Assembly: GCA_028708815.1 (NCBI GenBank)
Contig: JAQVYB010000015.1
Location: 1 to 38,941, forward strand
DNA: 38,941 nucleotides
DNA from: Kiritimatiellia bacterium
Lineage (GTDB): Bacteria > Verrucomicrobiota > Kiritimatiellia > RZYC01
Direction of reading: 5' to 3'
Shown: positions 16,804 to 25,800 of the stretch, one piece after another
Layout: every line of letters begins with the position of its first letter
How positions within the stretch are numbered: the first letter of the stretch is position 1
Position numbers and translations under genes: made by a program
Notes under the pieces: generated by a model
The model's database searches: none
What the model was told of the DNA's origin: nothing
What the model saw: the letters and a program-made list of their open reading frames with translations, nothing else

Positions 16804-17502
16804 TTACTCTTTGATAAAAAACAATTCGCCGGTGGATTCTTCTTTGAGCTGACCGTAGGAGTAGTCGGCGGGCTTGTCTTTCATGCCTTCGTTAAAGATA
16901 TAGACGATGTAAAGGGTATCGGCGAGGGCCCGGTGAAAGACATCGGTATTGATTTTCAGGGCCTCGGTCAGGTTGCCGATGGTGTGCGAGGGAAGATCGG
17001 GCCACCAGGTGCGGAAAAGCCGCATGGAGTCGAGTGTGGGTTCCTGCGCCACATCGAGTTTATTGCGTTCAATCTCTTCCCGGATGAAGCCGACATCAAA
17101 GCGGGCATTGTGGGCAAAAAGGACGCAGCCTTTGGTGAATTCCGCAAATTCGGCATACACTTCGGGGAACAAGGCACAGCTGGCGAGTTCTTCGTTGGAG
17201 ATACCGTGGGCCTCGCGCGCCCAGTAGGCGATGCGCTGCTCGGGATTGATCAGCCAGGATTTTTCTTCCAGGACCTCGCCATTAAGAAATTTGACGGCGC
17301 CGATTTCGAGGATGCGGTTTTTATAGGGGCTGAAACCGGTGGTTTCGGTGTCATAGGCGACAAAGACAATATCCGAGACCTTGGTGCTGTCTTTCGGAGG
17401 GCAGGGGTTGTTTTCGGTTTTTGCTGCTTGAACAAGTGTGGCACCTGCGAGGGATAGGATGATGGCAATGCGTGCGATGGTGTTTTGGGTGTCTGTCGTC
17501 AT
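16804..17502 (-). CDS. DEDDh 3'-5' exonuclease with an N-terminal export signal
   Basis: A 232-residue DnaQ-type exonuclease. The catalytic set is complete: Asp51 and Glu53 in AYDTETTGF, Asp136 in FAHNARFDVGFI, and His190 with Asp195 in HRALAD. Unusually, residues 1-27 look like a Sec signal peptide (hydrophobic IAIILSLAGATLV, then AQA-like cleavage site). The start is secure because AAGGAG lies 6 nt upstream. The protein is therefore probably periplasmic or membrane-anchored and may degrade nucleic acids there rather than proofread. A 7-bp hairpin (CGACACG/CGTGTCG, 17523-17542) lies in its upstream region. It diverges from cysS. Confidence 0.88.
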   Translation of the reverse strand: MTTDTQNTIARIAIILSLAGATLVQAAKTENNPCPPKDSTKVSDIVFVAYDTETTGFSPYKNRILEIGAVKFLNGEVLEEKSWLINPEQRIAYWAREAHGISNEELASCALFPEVYAEFAEFTKGCVLFAHNARFDVGFIREEIERNKLDVAQEPTLDSMRLFRTWWPDLPSHTIGNLTEALKINTDVFHRALADTLYIVYIFNEGMKDKPADYSYGQLKEESTGELFFIKE

Positions 17503-17569
17503 GGTGGGCTCCTTCTATTGCGCGACACGGCGTTGCGTGTCGAATAAGGGGGTCATTATACACAGCACA

Positions 17570-17599
17570 TTGATTGTGTATGGTTATTTCTCACATTAT
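17570..17599 (+). promoter_or_regulatory. Possible promoter of the cysS-tmk-holB operon
   Basis: TTGATT (17570-17575) and CATTAT (17594-17599) are 18 bp apart in AT-rich DNA upstream of cysS. Both boxes are only partial consensus matches, so the call is tentative. Confidence 0.3.
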
Positions 17600-17710
17600 T
17601 TGGCCGTTGAATTCTTTGCTTTGGGGTTTGAATGACGGGGCTGAATGATTATAATGCCACATTCTTCAGAGCCCGAGGGATTCGTATATATTATTGATGG
17701 AGAGTTGGTT

Positions 17711-19117
17711 ATGGGATTTCGCGTGTATAACACCCTGTCGAGAAAGACGGAGGATTTTGCGCCGTTGAAGGAGGGGGAGGTCGGCCTGTATACGTGTGGC
17801 CCAACGGTCTATAATTACGCACATATCGGCAATTTCCGGGCGTATATCTTCGAAGATTTACTGCGCCGCCACCTTCAGTTCGCCGGATACCGGGTGAATC
17901 AGGTAATGAATCTGACGGATGTGGACGACAAAACCATTCGCGGCGCGCGCGAACAGGGCCTGCCCCTGCAGGACTTTACCGCCATCTATAAAAAGGCCTT
18001 TTTCGATGATCTGAAAACGTTGAATATCGAGCCGGCTGAACAGTATCCGGCGGCGACAGACCATGTGCCGGAAATGATCGAGCTGATCCGCATCCTGGAA
18101 GAAAAGGGGTATGCATACCGCTCGGAGGATGGGTCGGTTTATTTCAGCATTGCGAAATTCAAGGACTACGGGAAGTTGGCTCATTTGGATATGTCGGGGT
18201 TGCAGGCGGGCGCGCGAGTGGCGCAGGATGAATACGAGAAGGAAAATCTGGCGGACTTTGCCCTCTGGAAGGCGTGGGACGAGGCCGATGGCGAGGTGTT
18301 CTGGGATTCCCCGTGGGGGCGCGGACGCCCCGGCTGGCACATCGAGTGTTCTGCCATGAGCATGAAGTACCTCGGAGAGAGCTTCGACATTCACACGGGC
18401 GGCGTCGATAATATTTTCCCGCACCACGAAGATGAAATTGCACAGAGCGAGGCTGTGACCGGAAAGCCTTTTGCGAAATACTGGATGCACTGTGCACACC
18501 TTGGGGTCGAGGGGCGCAAGATGTCGAAATCCCTCGGTAATTTCTACACCCTGCGTGATCTGCTCGATCGGGGGTTTACCGGACGCGAAATTCGCTACGC
18601 CCTGATTCTCACGCATTACCGGCAAGGCCTGAATTTCAGTTTCGAGGCACTGCTCGGGGCACGTGCGGCCCTGGCCCGCGTGGATGAATTCCGTTCACGC
18701 ATGCGCAGCACCGCCGAATCGGATCGGATTTCTCCGGCGGAAGCGCCGGATTGGGTGGCCTCGGCGCTAAAGACGTTCAGCGAAGCGCTGAATGATGACC
18801 TGAACATTTCCAAGGCGCTGGCAGCGCTGTTTGAATTGATTCACGACGGAAACAAGCGGATGGATATAGGCAGCGTTACACCCGCAGAAGCCGCTTCCGT
18901 GGAGGCTTGTCTGAACGAGATGGATCGCGTACTGGCTCTTCTGGAGCCGGTGGAAGCGGCGCTGGATCAGGAGCTGCTGGATTTGGCCCGACAACGGCAG
19001 GAGGCGCGGAAAAACAAAAACTGGGCGGAGGCCGACCGGATACGCGATGAACTGGCCGACCGGGGTTGGGAAGTACAGGACACGGCGGAAGGCCCGAAGT
19101 TAAAAAGGAAAAATTAA
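17711..19117 (+). CDS. cysS: Cysteinyl-tRNA synthetase
   Basis: A class I aminoacyl-tRNA synthetase of 468 residues that charges tRNA-Cys. It opens with MGFRVYNTLSRKTEDF. The HIGH-type motif is in YNYAHIGNFRAY. Zn ligands include Cys29 (TCGPTVY) and the WHIECSAM and HHEDEIAQ segments. The KMSKS loop is GRKMSKSLGNFY. The ATG at 17711 was chosen because the family starts here and GGAGAG precedes it; an in-frame ATG at 17645 would add 22 unlikely residues. It heads an operon with tmk and holB. Confidence 0.97.
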   Translation: MGFRVYNTLSRKTEDFAPLKEGEVGLYTCGPTVYNYAHIGNFRAYIFEDLLRRHLQFAGYRVNQVMNLTDVDDKTIRGAREQGLPLQDFTAIYKKAFFDDLKTLNIEPAEQYPAATDHVPEMIELIRILEEKGYAYRSEDGSVYFSIAKFKDYGKLAHLDMSGLQAGARVAQDEYEKENLADFALWKAWDEADGEVFWDSPWGRGRPGWHIECSAMSMKYLGESFDIHTGGVDNIFPHHEDEIAQSEAVTGKPFAKYWMHCAHLGVEGRKMSKSLGNFYTLRDLLDRGFTGREIRYALILTHYRQGLNFSFEALLGARAALARVDEFRSRMRSTAESDRISPAEAPDWVASALKTFSEALNDDLNISKALAALFELIHDGNKRMDIGSVTPAEAASVEACLNEMDRVLALLEPVEAALDQELLDLARQRQEARKNKNWAEADRIRDELADRGWEVQDTAEGPKLKRKN

Positions 19118-19149
19118 ACCGGGCTCACTCACCCGGGCGGGGAAGAACC

Positions 19150-19788
19150 ATGCGAGGCACATTTATTACGTTTGAAGGACCGGAAGGCAGCGGAAAAACC
19201 ACGCAGGCCAAACGGCTTGTGGAGCGCCTGCAAGGCGAAGGGCGCGACGTGGTATACACCCGCGAGCCGGGCGGAACGAAAACCGGCGAGGCCATTCGCG
19301 AAATTCTTCAGTACGATGCCGCCGGCGAACCCATTGCCGATGAATGCGAAGTGCTGCTCTTTGCGGCCAGTCGCGCCCAGTTGGTGCGCGCGGTGATTCT
19401 GCCGGCCCTCGAGCGCGGGGCCTGGGTGATCTCGGACCGCTTTGCGGATTCGACCACCGTCTATCAGGGATACGGGCGCGGCTTCTCGGTGGAGGATATG
19501 CTGAGCATCAATGCCTTTGCCATTGGGCAGGCCATCCCCGATCTCACCATCCTGCTCGATGTGACCGTGGCCTCCGGATTCGCCCGTTTGGCCAAACGAA
19601 CCAAACAGCAAAACACCAAAAAAGACCGAATTGAACAGGAAGCGCGCGCCTTTCACGAGCGGGTGCGGCAAGGCTACCTGGACCTGGCGGCCCGATGGCC
19701 CGAACGGTTCCAACGGCTGGATGGCTCGGGACCGGCCGACGATGTGGAGGCACGGGTCTGGGAGTGCGTACAACATGTCCACGGCTGA
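19150..19788 (+). CDS. tmk: Thymidylate kinase
   Basis: A 212-residue enzyme that phosphorylates dTMP to dTDP. The P-loop FEGPEGSGKTTQ covers residues 8-19. The DRFADSTTVYQGYGRG motif follows at about residue 97, as in bacterial Tmk. The ATG at 19150 is preceded by GGGGAAG and gives the standard MRGTFITFEG start; earlier in-frame codons belong to the end of cysS. The C-terminus overlaps the start of the next gene. A small CCGGG/CCCGG hairpin lies in the 32-bp gap after cysS. Confidence 0.97.
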   Translation: MRGTFITFEGPEGSGKTTQAKRLVERLQGEGRDVVYTREPGGTKTGEAIREILQYDAAGEPIADECEVLLFAASRAQLVRAVILPALERGAWVISDRFADSTTVYQGYGRGFSVEDMLSINAFAIGQAIPDLTILLDVTVASGFARLAKRTKQQNTKKDRIEQEARAFHERVRQGYLDLAARWPERFQRLDGSGPADDVEARVWECVQHVHG

Positions 19789-20746
19789 CAGCTTGGAACA
19801 ATGGCTGAGCATTTTTCGGCGCAGCGCGAAAGCGGGCCGACTGGCTCATGCCTATCTCGTATGCGGAAATCCGGAGGGCGTGGCCCGCACCTATGCCGAT
19901 CAGGTGGCGTCTTACCTGCTTTGCACGGCGACGGAAGGCCGCCCCTGCGGGATTTGCAAGTCCTGCATCCGGGTACCCGCTGGACGCCATCCGGACGTCT
20001 TCCACATCGAGCCGGAAAAGAAAAGCCGGGTCATCGGGGTCGAGGCCATGCGGACGTTCATCCGCAACCTTCAGCAAAGCGCCTACGAAGGCGACTGGAA
20101 GATCGGCCTCATGCTGCATGCCGATCGACTCAACGAAAACGCCGCCAACGCCTTTCTGAAAACGCTGGAAGAACCCCCGCCGCGCACCCTGATGCTGCTG
20201 CTGACCGACTCGCCGCAAACGATGCTGCGCACCGTCATTTCCCGCTGTCAGCGCGTGAACCTGCCCGAACCCGAACGCAAAAAAACCGAGGATTGGACTC
20301 CGGTGGTGGATGGCATTCTCCAGACCAGTCTCTCGAATGATCCGTTGGTGCATGCCGCCTGCGCGCACCGCCTGAACGATCTGCTCGATGAAACCAAGAC
20401 GCGTATTCTGGCAGAAGAAAAGAAACGCGCAAAAGATACGGAAGCCGAAGAGGAAGTGCTGGATGCGCGCGCGGAGGCACGACTGAAAAAGGTACGTGCC
20501 GCCATCTTTCAGTCGCTGCTGCACTGGCAACGCGATCTGCTGCTGCTCGTGAATGGATGCGATGAGGGCCTGCTGTTTCACGCGGAACACATCGAGGTGC
20601 TGCGCGGGCAGGCCGCCCAGCTTGACGTCGCCACCGCTTTTCGGCGTGTGCGTGCCATCCAGGAGATGGATACCCGCCTCGCCCGCATTTCACGTCCCGC
20701 CCTACCCGTGCTCGAATCCGGGTTCGCCCGGATGGGATTGTCCTAG
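19775..20746 (+). CDS. holB: DNA polymerase III delta' subunit (clamp loader)
   Basis: A 323-residue AAA+ protein of the clamp loader. It lacks a Walker A motif, as expected for delta'. It has a zinc cluster, Cys50, Cys58, Cys61 and Cys64, in CGICKSC, and the LNENAANAFLKTLEEPPP stretch typical of the family. An SRC motif occurs at residues 156-158 in VISRCQRV. The start overlaps the end of tmk by 14 bp, the common tmk-holB arrangement. A charged insert (about 205-240) is rich in Lys and Glu. Confidence 0.93.
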   Translation: MSTADSLEQWLSIFRRSAKAGRLAHAYLVCGNPEGVARTYADQVASYLLCTATEGRPCGICKSCIRVPAGRHPDVFHIEPEKKSRVIGVEAMRTFIRNLQQSAYEGDWKIGLMLHADRLNENAANAFLKTLEEPPPRTLMLLLTDSPQTMLRTVISRCQRVNLPEPERKKTEDWTPVVDGILQTSLSNDPLVHAACAHRLNDLLDETKTRILAEEKKRAKDTEAEEEVLDARAEARLKKVRAAIFQSLLHWQRDLLLLVNGCDEGLLFHAEHIEVLRGQAAQLDVATAFRRVRAIQEMDTRLARISRPALPVLESGFARMGLS

Positions 20747-20837
20747 CAATCCGTCGGACTTCAGGTACTCTTATACCCGACCACGCTGCTCAACAGTAGT
20801 GATTTCGATACTATTCGGGACATCATGACGGATTGCT
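20745..20837. repeat. 93-bp element bounded by 11-bp inverted repeats
   Basis: AGCAATCCGTC (20745-20755) recurs inverted as GACGGATTGCT (20827-20837). The left arm overlaps the holB stop codon. Nothing inside is coding. It could be a small non-autonomous element or a long-looped terminator structure. Confidence 0.5.
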
Positions 20838-20841
20838 TAAT

Positions 20842-20857
20842 GCAAACAATAGTTTGC
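20842..20857. repeat. Palindrome GCAAAC-AATA-GTTTGC
   Basis: A 16-nt hairpin-forming palindrome. A copy with a single base change in the loop lies at 21141-21156. Together they frame the transposase remnant. Confidence 0.6.
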
Positions 20858-20922
20858 GCAGGACGCGTTAAACAAAAGACACACCAAAAACGGATGCACG
20901 CCGCATGGGCGGGTGAGAGTTG

Positions 20923-21015
20923 TCAAATTCCTGCGAATTTCAGGTTGAACAGTCGTTTCATATTGTAGCTCAGGGCAACAAGGTCCCATTCCCCCTGAAC
21001 TGCCGCGAGACCTCC
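20923..21015 (-). pseudogene. C-terminal fragment of a DDE transposase
   Basis: Thirty codons before a TGA encode a stretch with VQGEWDLVALSYNMKRLFNL, the typical end of IS1182-like and related DDE transposases. A stop codon lies immediately upstream in frame, and the rest of the gene is missing. This is an insertion-sequence relic with no catalytic part left. Confidence 0.7.
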
Positions 21016-21140
21016 TCAAATCCTTTGTTAAAAAGCTATGCGTTTACACTATCGACTGAACTCGTTCGTGCCAAGCCACAACAGCGTATCCGCTGTTGTT
21101 AGCTAGCAGGATGGCGGGCCAAAGCCCGACAGCCTGCCAG

Positions 21141-21156
21141 GCAAACAATCGTTTGC
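21141..21156. repeat. Palindrome GCAAAC-AATC-GTTTGC
   Basis: The second copy of the palindrome at 20842, extended by one base pair on each side (GG...CC). Just upstream, 21107-21137 forms an imperfect GC-rich hairpin. No gene is seen from 21016 to 21262. Confidence 0.6.
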
Positions 21157-21262
21157 CGGAAGACCGTACCCTTTAATTTTTCGACTGTTGCCCCGGATCT
21201 GAACTGGCATTGCACAAGCAAACGGACTATAAGTTCCTTTATTCTCAGATTGGAGGCGGCTT

Positions 21263-22426
21263 ATGCAGGATCGATGTACGGGGATCTTTTTTTTGCTGTT
21301 TGCAGCCCTGGCTTTCCCCCTGGAGGGCGCTCCCCCGACCGATGCGCTGAATCAGCGCCCGAGCGATCTGGACGACGTGGTGTTTATTCATCATTCCTGT
21401 GGCGCGAACTGGCTCTCCAGCGGCCTGCATTCCGCTCTGCTTGCGAAGAATTACATCAACGAACGCAACGACATTACCTATGGAACCGACCTGGCCCCCG
21501 ATTCCGGACGGCCTGATTCGCTGGCCTCCACGCCTGGAGATCATACCGATATGAATCACTGGATTCTTTGGTTCAACGACTATTTTCAAGGGGTGCTTCG
21601 GCACGGCTGTGCCGATGGAACCAACCGCATTATCCTGTTCAAGAGCTGTTATCCCATCAGTGGCGTCGGCAGTGCGGGAACCGAGCCGGGCGATCCCTTT
21701 TCCTCCTCCAAAACCCTGGCCAATTACAAGGCGCTCTACAGGCATCCCGGAGGACCGGGCGGAAGCTATACCAACAGTGGCCTGCTCTATAAACCGCTCG
21801 AAGATATTTTCGCCGAGCATCCGGACATTCTTTTTATACCCGTCACCGCGCCTCCCCTGTGCAATACATGCACCACCGATGCCGACGGACACCGCGCACG
21901 AGAGTTCAACAACTGGCTCAAAACCGAATGGTATGCCGATTACACCACCCGCTATCCCAACCACAAAAATGTGGCGGTGTTCGACTGGTTTGACGTGCTG
22001 GCCAATGCCGATGAAGCGGGAAGCCTGCCCAACCGGCTCAAAACGGCGTATGGCGGATCCTCTTCGGATTCACATCCCAACAGCACGGCGAACACCACCT
22101 CCACCTGGTTCTTCGCCACCCGTTCCGGAAATTTCCTGGATACGGCCTGGAATGCCTTTTGTCCGGTCTGGACGCAGCAAACCTTTCGGCTGAACGCCGT
22201 GGCCCTGACCAACAGCGTGGTGCTGCGCTGGAATGATCCGACGGCCTGCGGTTACACCTCTTCCCTGGTGCACGTGCGCTACGACACCTCCGATTATCCT
22301 TCCAACACAACCAATGGTACGGAAATCTATTCGGGCACGGAAACCGTACTCGTCCACAGCAACCGGACCATCGGTCAAACCTGCTACTATACCGTTTGGC
22401 CCGATGAGGAATACCGCGCCGACTGA
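21263..22426 (+). CDS. Secreted SGNH-like hydrolase with a C-terminal Fn3-like domain
   Basis: A 387-residue protein with a signal peptide (hydrophobic FFLLFAALAF, cleavage near residue 23). The N-terminal block VVFIHHSCGANWL places a possible nucleophile at Ser45. Asp269-Ser-His271 in SDSHPN would supply the acid and base of an SGNH/GDSL-type esterase triad. The last 90 or so residues (about 308-387) look like a beta-sandwich. GGAGG lies 6 nt before the ATG. A polysaccharide deacetylase-like or esterase role in the periplasm or outside is plausible but inferred. It faces the thioesterase gene convergently. Confidence 0.6.
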   Translation: MQDRCTGIFFLLFAALAFPLEGAPPTDALNQRPSDLDDVVFIHHSCGANWLSSGLHSALLAKNYINERNDITYGTDLAPDSGRPDSLASTPGDHTDMNHWILWFNDYFQGVLRHGCADGTNRIILFKSCYPISGVGSAGTEPGDPFSSSKTLANYKALYRHPGGPGGSYTNSGLLYKPLEDIFAEHPDILFIPVTAPPLCNTCTTDADGHRAREFNNWLKTEWYADYTTRYPNHKNVAVFDWFDVLANADEAGSLPNRLKTAYGGSSSDSHPNSTANTTSTWFFATRSGNFLDTAWNAFCPVWTQQTFRLNAVALTNSVVLRWNDPTACGYTSSLVHVRYDTSDYPSNTTNGTEIYSGTETVLVHSNRTIGQTCYYTVWPDEEYRAD

Positions 22427-22453
22427 GTTCTCTCCAGCCCGCGGTCCCTCCAT

Positions 22454-22864
22454 TTATTCTGTTTTGTACAGGATCCGAATCAGTTCGGGGGATGGGCGCA
22501 GGGGGCGTCCTTCCGGACTCATGCAGACATGCTCGGTGTGCCCCGTGGCCAGAAGCAGCTCGCCGCGCAGCACTTCATATTCAATGTGCAGGCGGCTTTT
22601 TCGGAAGGGATGACAGGTGGTTTTGACGGTGATGAGATCTTCGTAGCGCGCGGGTTGTTTGTAGTCCACGTGGGCTTGAAGCACGGGAAGCATGACCCCC
22701 ATTTTCTCGAGCCGGCCATACGAAAAGCCCAGATCACGCAACATGGCCGAGCGGGCCATTTCAAAATAGACCAGATAGTTGGCGTAATATACGAACCCCA
22801 TCTGATCGATATCGGCGTAGGGTACGTAATGTTGAAATACATGGGTTTTCATGGGGGCCGTCAT
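22454..22864 (-). CDS. Acyl-CoA thioesterase, YbgC/4-hydroxybenzoyl-CoA thioesterase family
   Basis: A hot-dog-fold protein of 136 residues. The family motif YADIDQMGFVYYANYLVYFEMAR, with Asp18 and Asp20, holds the catalytic acid. It hydrolyses short or aromatic acyl-CoA thioesters. The start is either ATG 22864, 4 bp after the dnaE stop, or ATG 22852; neither has a good ribosome binding site, so coupling to dnaE translation is likely. E. coli YbgC has 134 residues. Confidence 0.88.
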   Translation of the reverse strand: MTAPMKTHVFQHYVPYADIDQMGFVYYANYLVYFEMARSAMLRDLGFSYGRLEKMGVMLPVLQAHVDYKQPARYEDLITVKTTCHPFRKSRLHIEYEVLRGELLLATGHTEHVCMSPEGRPLRPSPELIRILYKTE

Positions 22865-22868
22865 TTCA

Positions 22869-25800
22869 TCAGGCGGGCGCGGGGGGACGCCGGCTGTGGT
22901 TCCATTTTTTCTTTTTCGGCTCATGCAGGCAGGCCTTCTGGAGCACATCAACATACACGCTGTCCTCCCCGAGGACCTGATTCACCGCATGAACAAATTT
23001 TCCGTTTGGACGAACGCGATAGGTGCCGGCCGTATCCACAAAGACCTTTTCTCCGCCGGGAAATACCAGACAGATATTGATTTCGGTGTTTCCGGCATGC
23101 GCGATGAAAATCTTTTTCAGCTTACCGTACAGTTCCGGAGTGATCCGGTGCTCCGGGATATGGATATAGACCAGCCGGGCAAACGTGTCCGGCGCCTCCG
23201 CCAGATCGTACAATTCCTGTGCCTTGAGCTTAACCTCTTCACCCTTGTCGAGAAGGCCGCACACCATGACGGCGGCGTCCTCCTGCAGGAATCGCCCATA
23301 CGTTTCGTAGGCGTCCGGAAAGACCACCACATCAAGCGCTCCTTCGAGCCCTTCCAAACGGAACGAGGCCATTGGACGCTGTTCTTTTTTGGTGAACCGC
23401 TTCTTGACCTGCGTCACGAGCCCACCCACGCGGGTCATGGCACCCGACTCCAGTTGCGACGCCACGCTGACGCGCGCCTGAGCAAAATGATTCAGTGTCC
23501 ATTCATGTACGGTGAGGGGATGCCCTGAAATGTAGAATCCAAGCAGCTCTTTTTCTCCTGCGAGCATGGTATGTTCTGACCAGCGCGGCGCCTCCGGGAG
23601 TTCTTGATCGCCCTGCTCCACCTTCGTCTCTTCCGCCTCGGCAAACATAGAGAAAAGCGTGGTCTGGCCGCTCTGTTTGTCACGCTGTTCGGCGGCGGCC
23701 CGGTTCATGGCAAAATCCACCCCGGCATGCAGACGACCCCTGCACAGATGCGTGAAATCAAAGGCGCCACAGGTCACCAGACTTTCCAAAACCTTCTTAT
23801 TGGCCACGCGCCCGTCCACGCGCCGGCAGAAATCCGTCAGCCCCTTGTAGGGGCCGTTGTTTTCCCTCTCCTGCACCAGCGCGGTCACGGCGGCCTCGCC
23901 CACGTTTTTCACGCCAACCAGTCCAAAGCGAATGTGACCATCGATCGGTCGGAAATTGACCGAACTCTGATTCACGCAGGGCGGCAGCACTTCAATCTCC
24001 ATTTCGAGCGCCTCCGCAATCATCCCCTGGAGTTTTTCGGCATTACCCATTTCAAGCGTCATATTGGCGGCCATGAATTCGATGGGGTAATGCGCTTTGA
24101 GCCAGGCGGTCTGATAGGAGATCACGCCGTAGGCGGCGCTATGCGATTTATTGAAGCCGTAGCCCGCAAATTTTTCGATGCGGTCAAAGATATCGCCTGC
24201 CTGTCTTTCCGGAATGTGGTTGGTTTTTTTGCATCCTTCGATGAATTTGGCGCGCTGCTTAACCATTTCTTCGGGCTTCTTTTTTCCCATGGCGCGGCGC
24301 AGGATATCGCCTTCGCCGAGCGAGTACCCGGCCAGGGCGCGCGAGGCGAATTGGACCTGCTCCTGATAGACCATGACGCCGTAGGTTTCTTTGAGGATGG
24401 GTTCGAGCAGGGGGTGATCATATTCGATGCTCACCTTGCCGTGCTTGCGGGCGATAAAGTTGGGGATCATATCCATCGGGCCGGGACGGTAGAGCGCAAT
24501 CAGGGCGATCAGGTCCTGAATGCAGGTGGGACCGAGGTTGCGCAGCAGTTCACGCATACCCTTGCTTTCCAACTGAAACACACACACGGCATCGCCCCGG
24601 CAGAGCATCTCAAAGGTGGGTGCATCATCCGGCGGAATGGTGTCGATGTCGATTTCCACGCCGCAGGTTTCGCGGATGTTGCTGATGGTTTCCTGAATAA
24701 TGCTGAGGGTACGCAATCCGAGAAAGTCCATCTTGAGCAGGCCGGTGGCCTCCATATTGTTCTTCTCAAACTGGGTGATCGGCTCACCGGATTTATCCCG
24801 GCTAAGCGGAAGAATTTCGATGAGGGGTTTTTCACCGATCACCACGCCGGCAGCGTGCATGCCGGGCTGACGCGGAAGCCCCTCGAGCACGCGTGCATAT
24901 TTCATGATGCGCTGTGCGTTTGGATCGTGCTCCGCCATCTGACGAAACTCCGGGCTGTCCTTCATCGCCTTTTCCAGGGGAATTTTGGGATCATCCGGAA
25001 CGAGCTTGGCGAATTTATCGCATTCGGGCAGGGGTATTTCCAATACGCGCCCAATATCGCGGATAACGGTCTTGGCGCCGAGGGTTCCGAACGTCACGAC
25101 CTGAGCCACGTTTTCGGCGCCGTATTTTCGTTTTACGTAATCAATCACTTCGCCCCGTCGCGTCTGGCAGAAATCAATGTCGAAATCCGGGGGCGAGACG
25201 CGCTCGGGATTGAGAAACCGCTCGAAAATCAGGTCGAAATAAAGCGGGTCGATTCCGGTGATTCCGAGGGCGTAGGCCAGGATACTGCCTGCGCCTGATC
25301 CGCGCCCCGGCCCGACCGGGATATTCTGCTCCTTGGCATAGGCGATAAAATCCTGCACCACGAGAAAGTAGTTGATGAAGCCGGTTTTTTCGATGATGCC
25401 CAGCTCATAGAAAAAACGATCGGCGATGGACTTTTCGCGGTCATCCTTCGGTTGTTTCAGATCGTCCACCCCGTAGCGTTTTTTGAGTCCCTGCGCACCA
25501 AGGAGGGTGAGATATTCCTTGGCCGTCCGTATTTCCGGCGGCAGCGGAAAGACTGGAAAATGAATTTCCTCCATATTGAGTTTCATTTCCACATTGCAGC
25601 GGCGGGCGATATCCACCGTGTTTTCGAGGGCGGAGGGTATTTCGCCGAAGAGCGCCCACATTTCTTCCGGGCTTTTCAGATAGAACTGATTGCTGGGGTA
25701 GCGCATGCGCCTCGGGTCGGTGAAGGTGGACTGCGTTTGCAGGCAAAGCAGCACATCGTGCGCTTCGGCGTGTTCCTTGAGCAGGTAATGCGAATCGTTC

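Noticed and set aside
17645-17710. Longer cysS start
   Set aside because: The extra 22 residues are not found in the family and the site at 17711 has a better ribosome binding site.
23604-25298. A 564-codon plus-strand frame
   Set aside because: Antisense to dnaE, no recognisable domain, and dnaE is certain.
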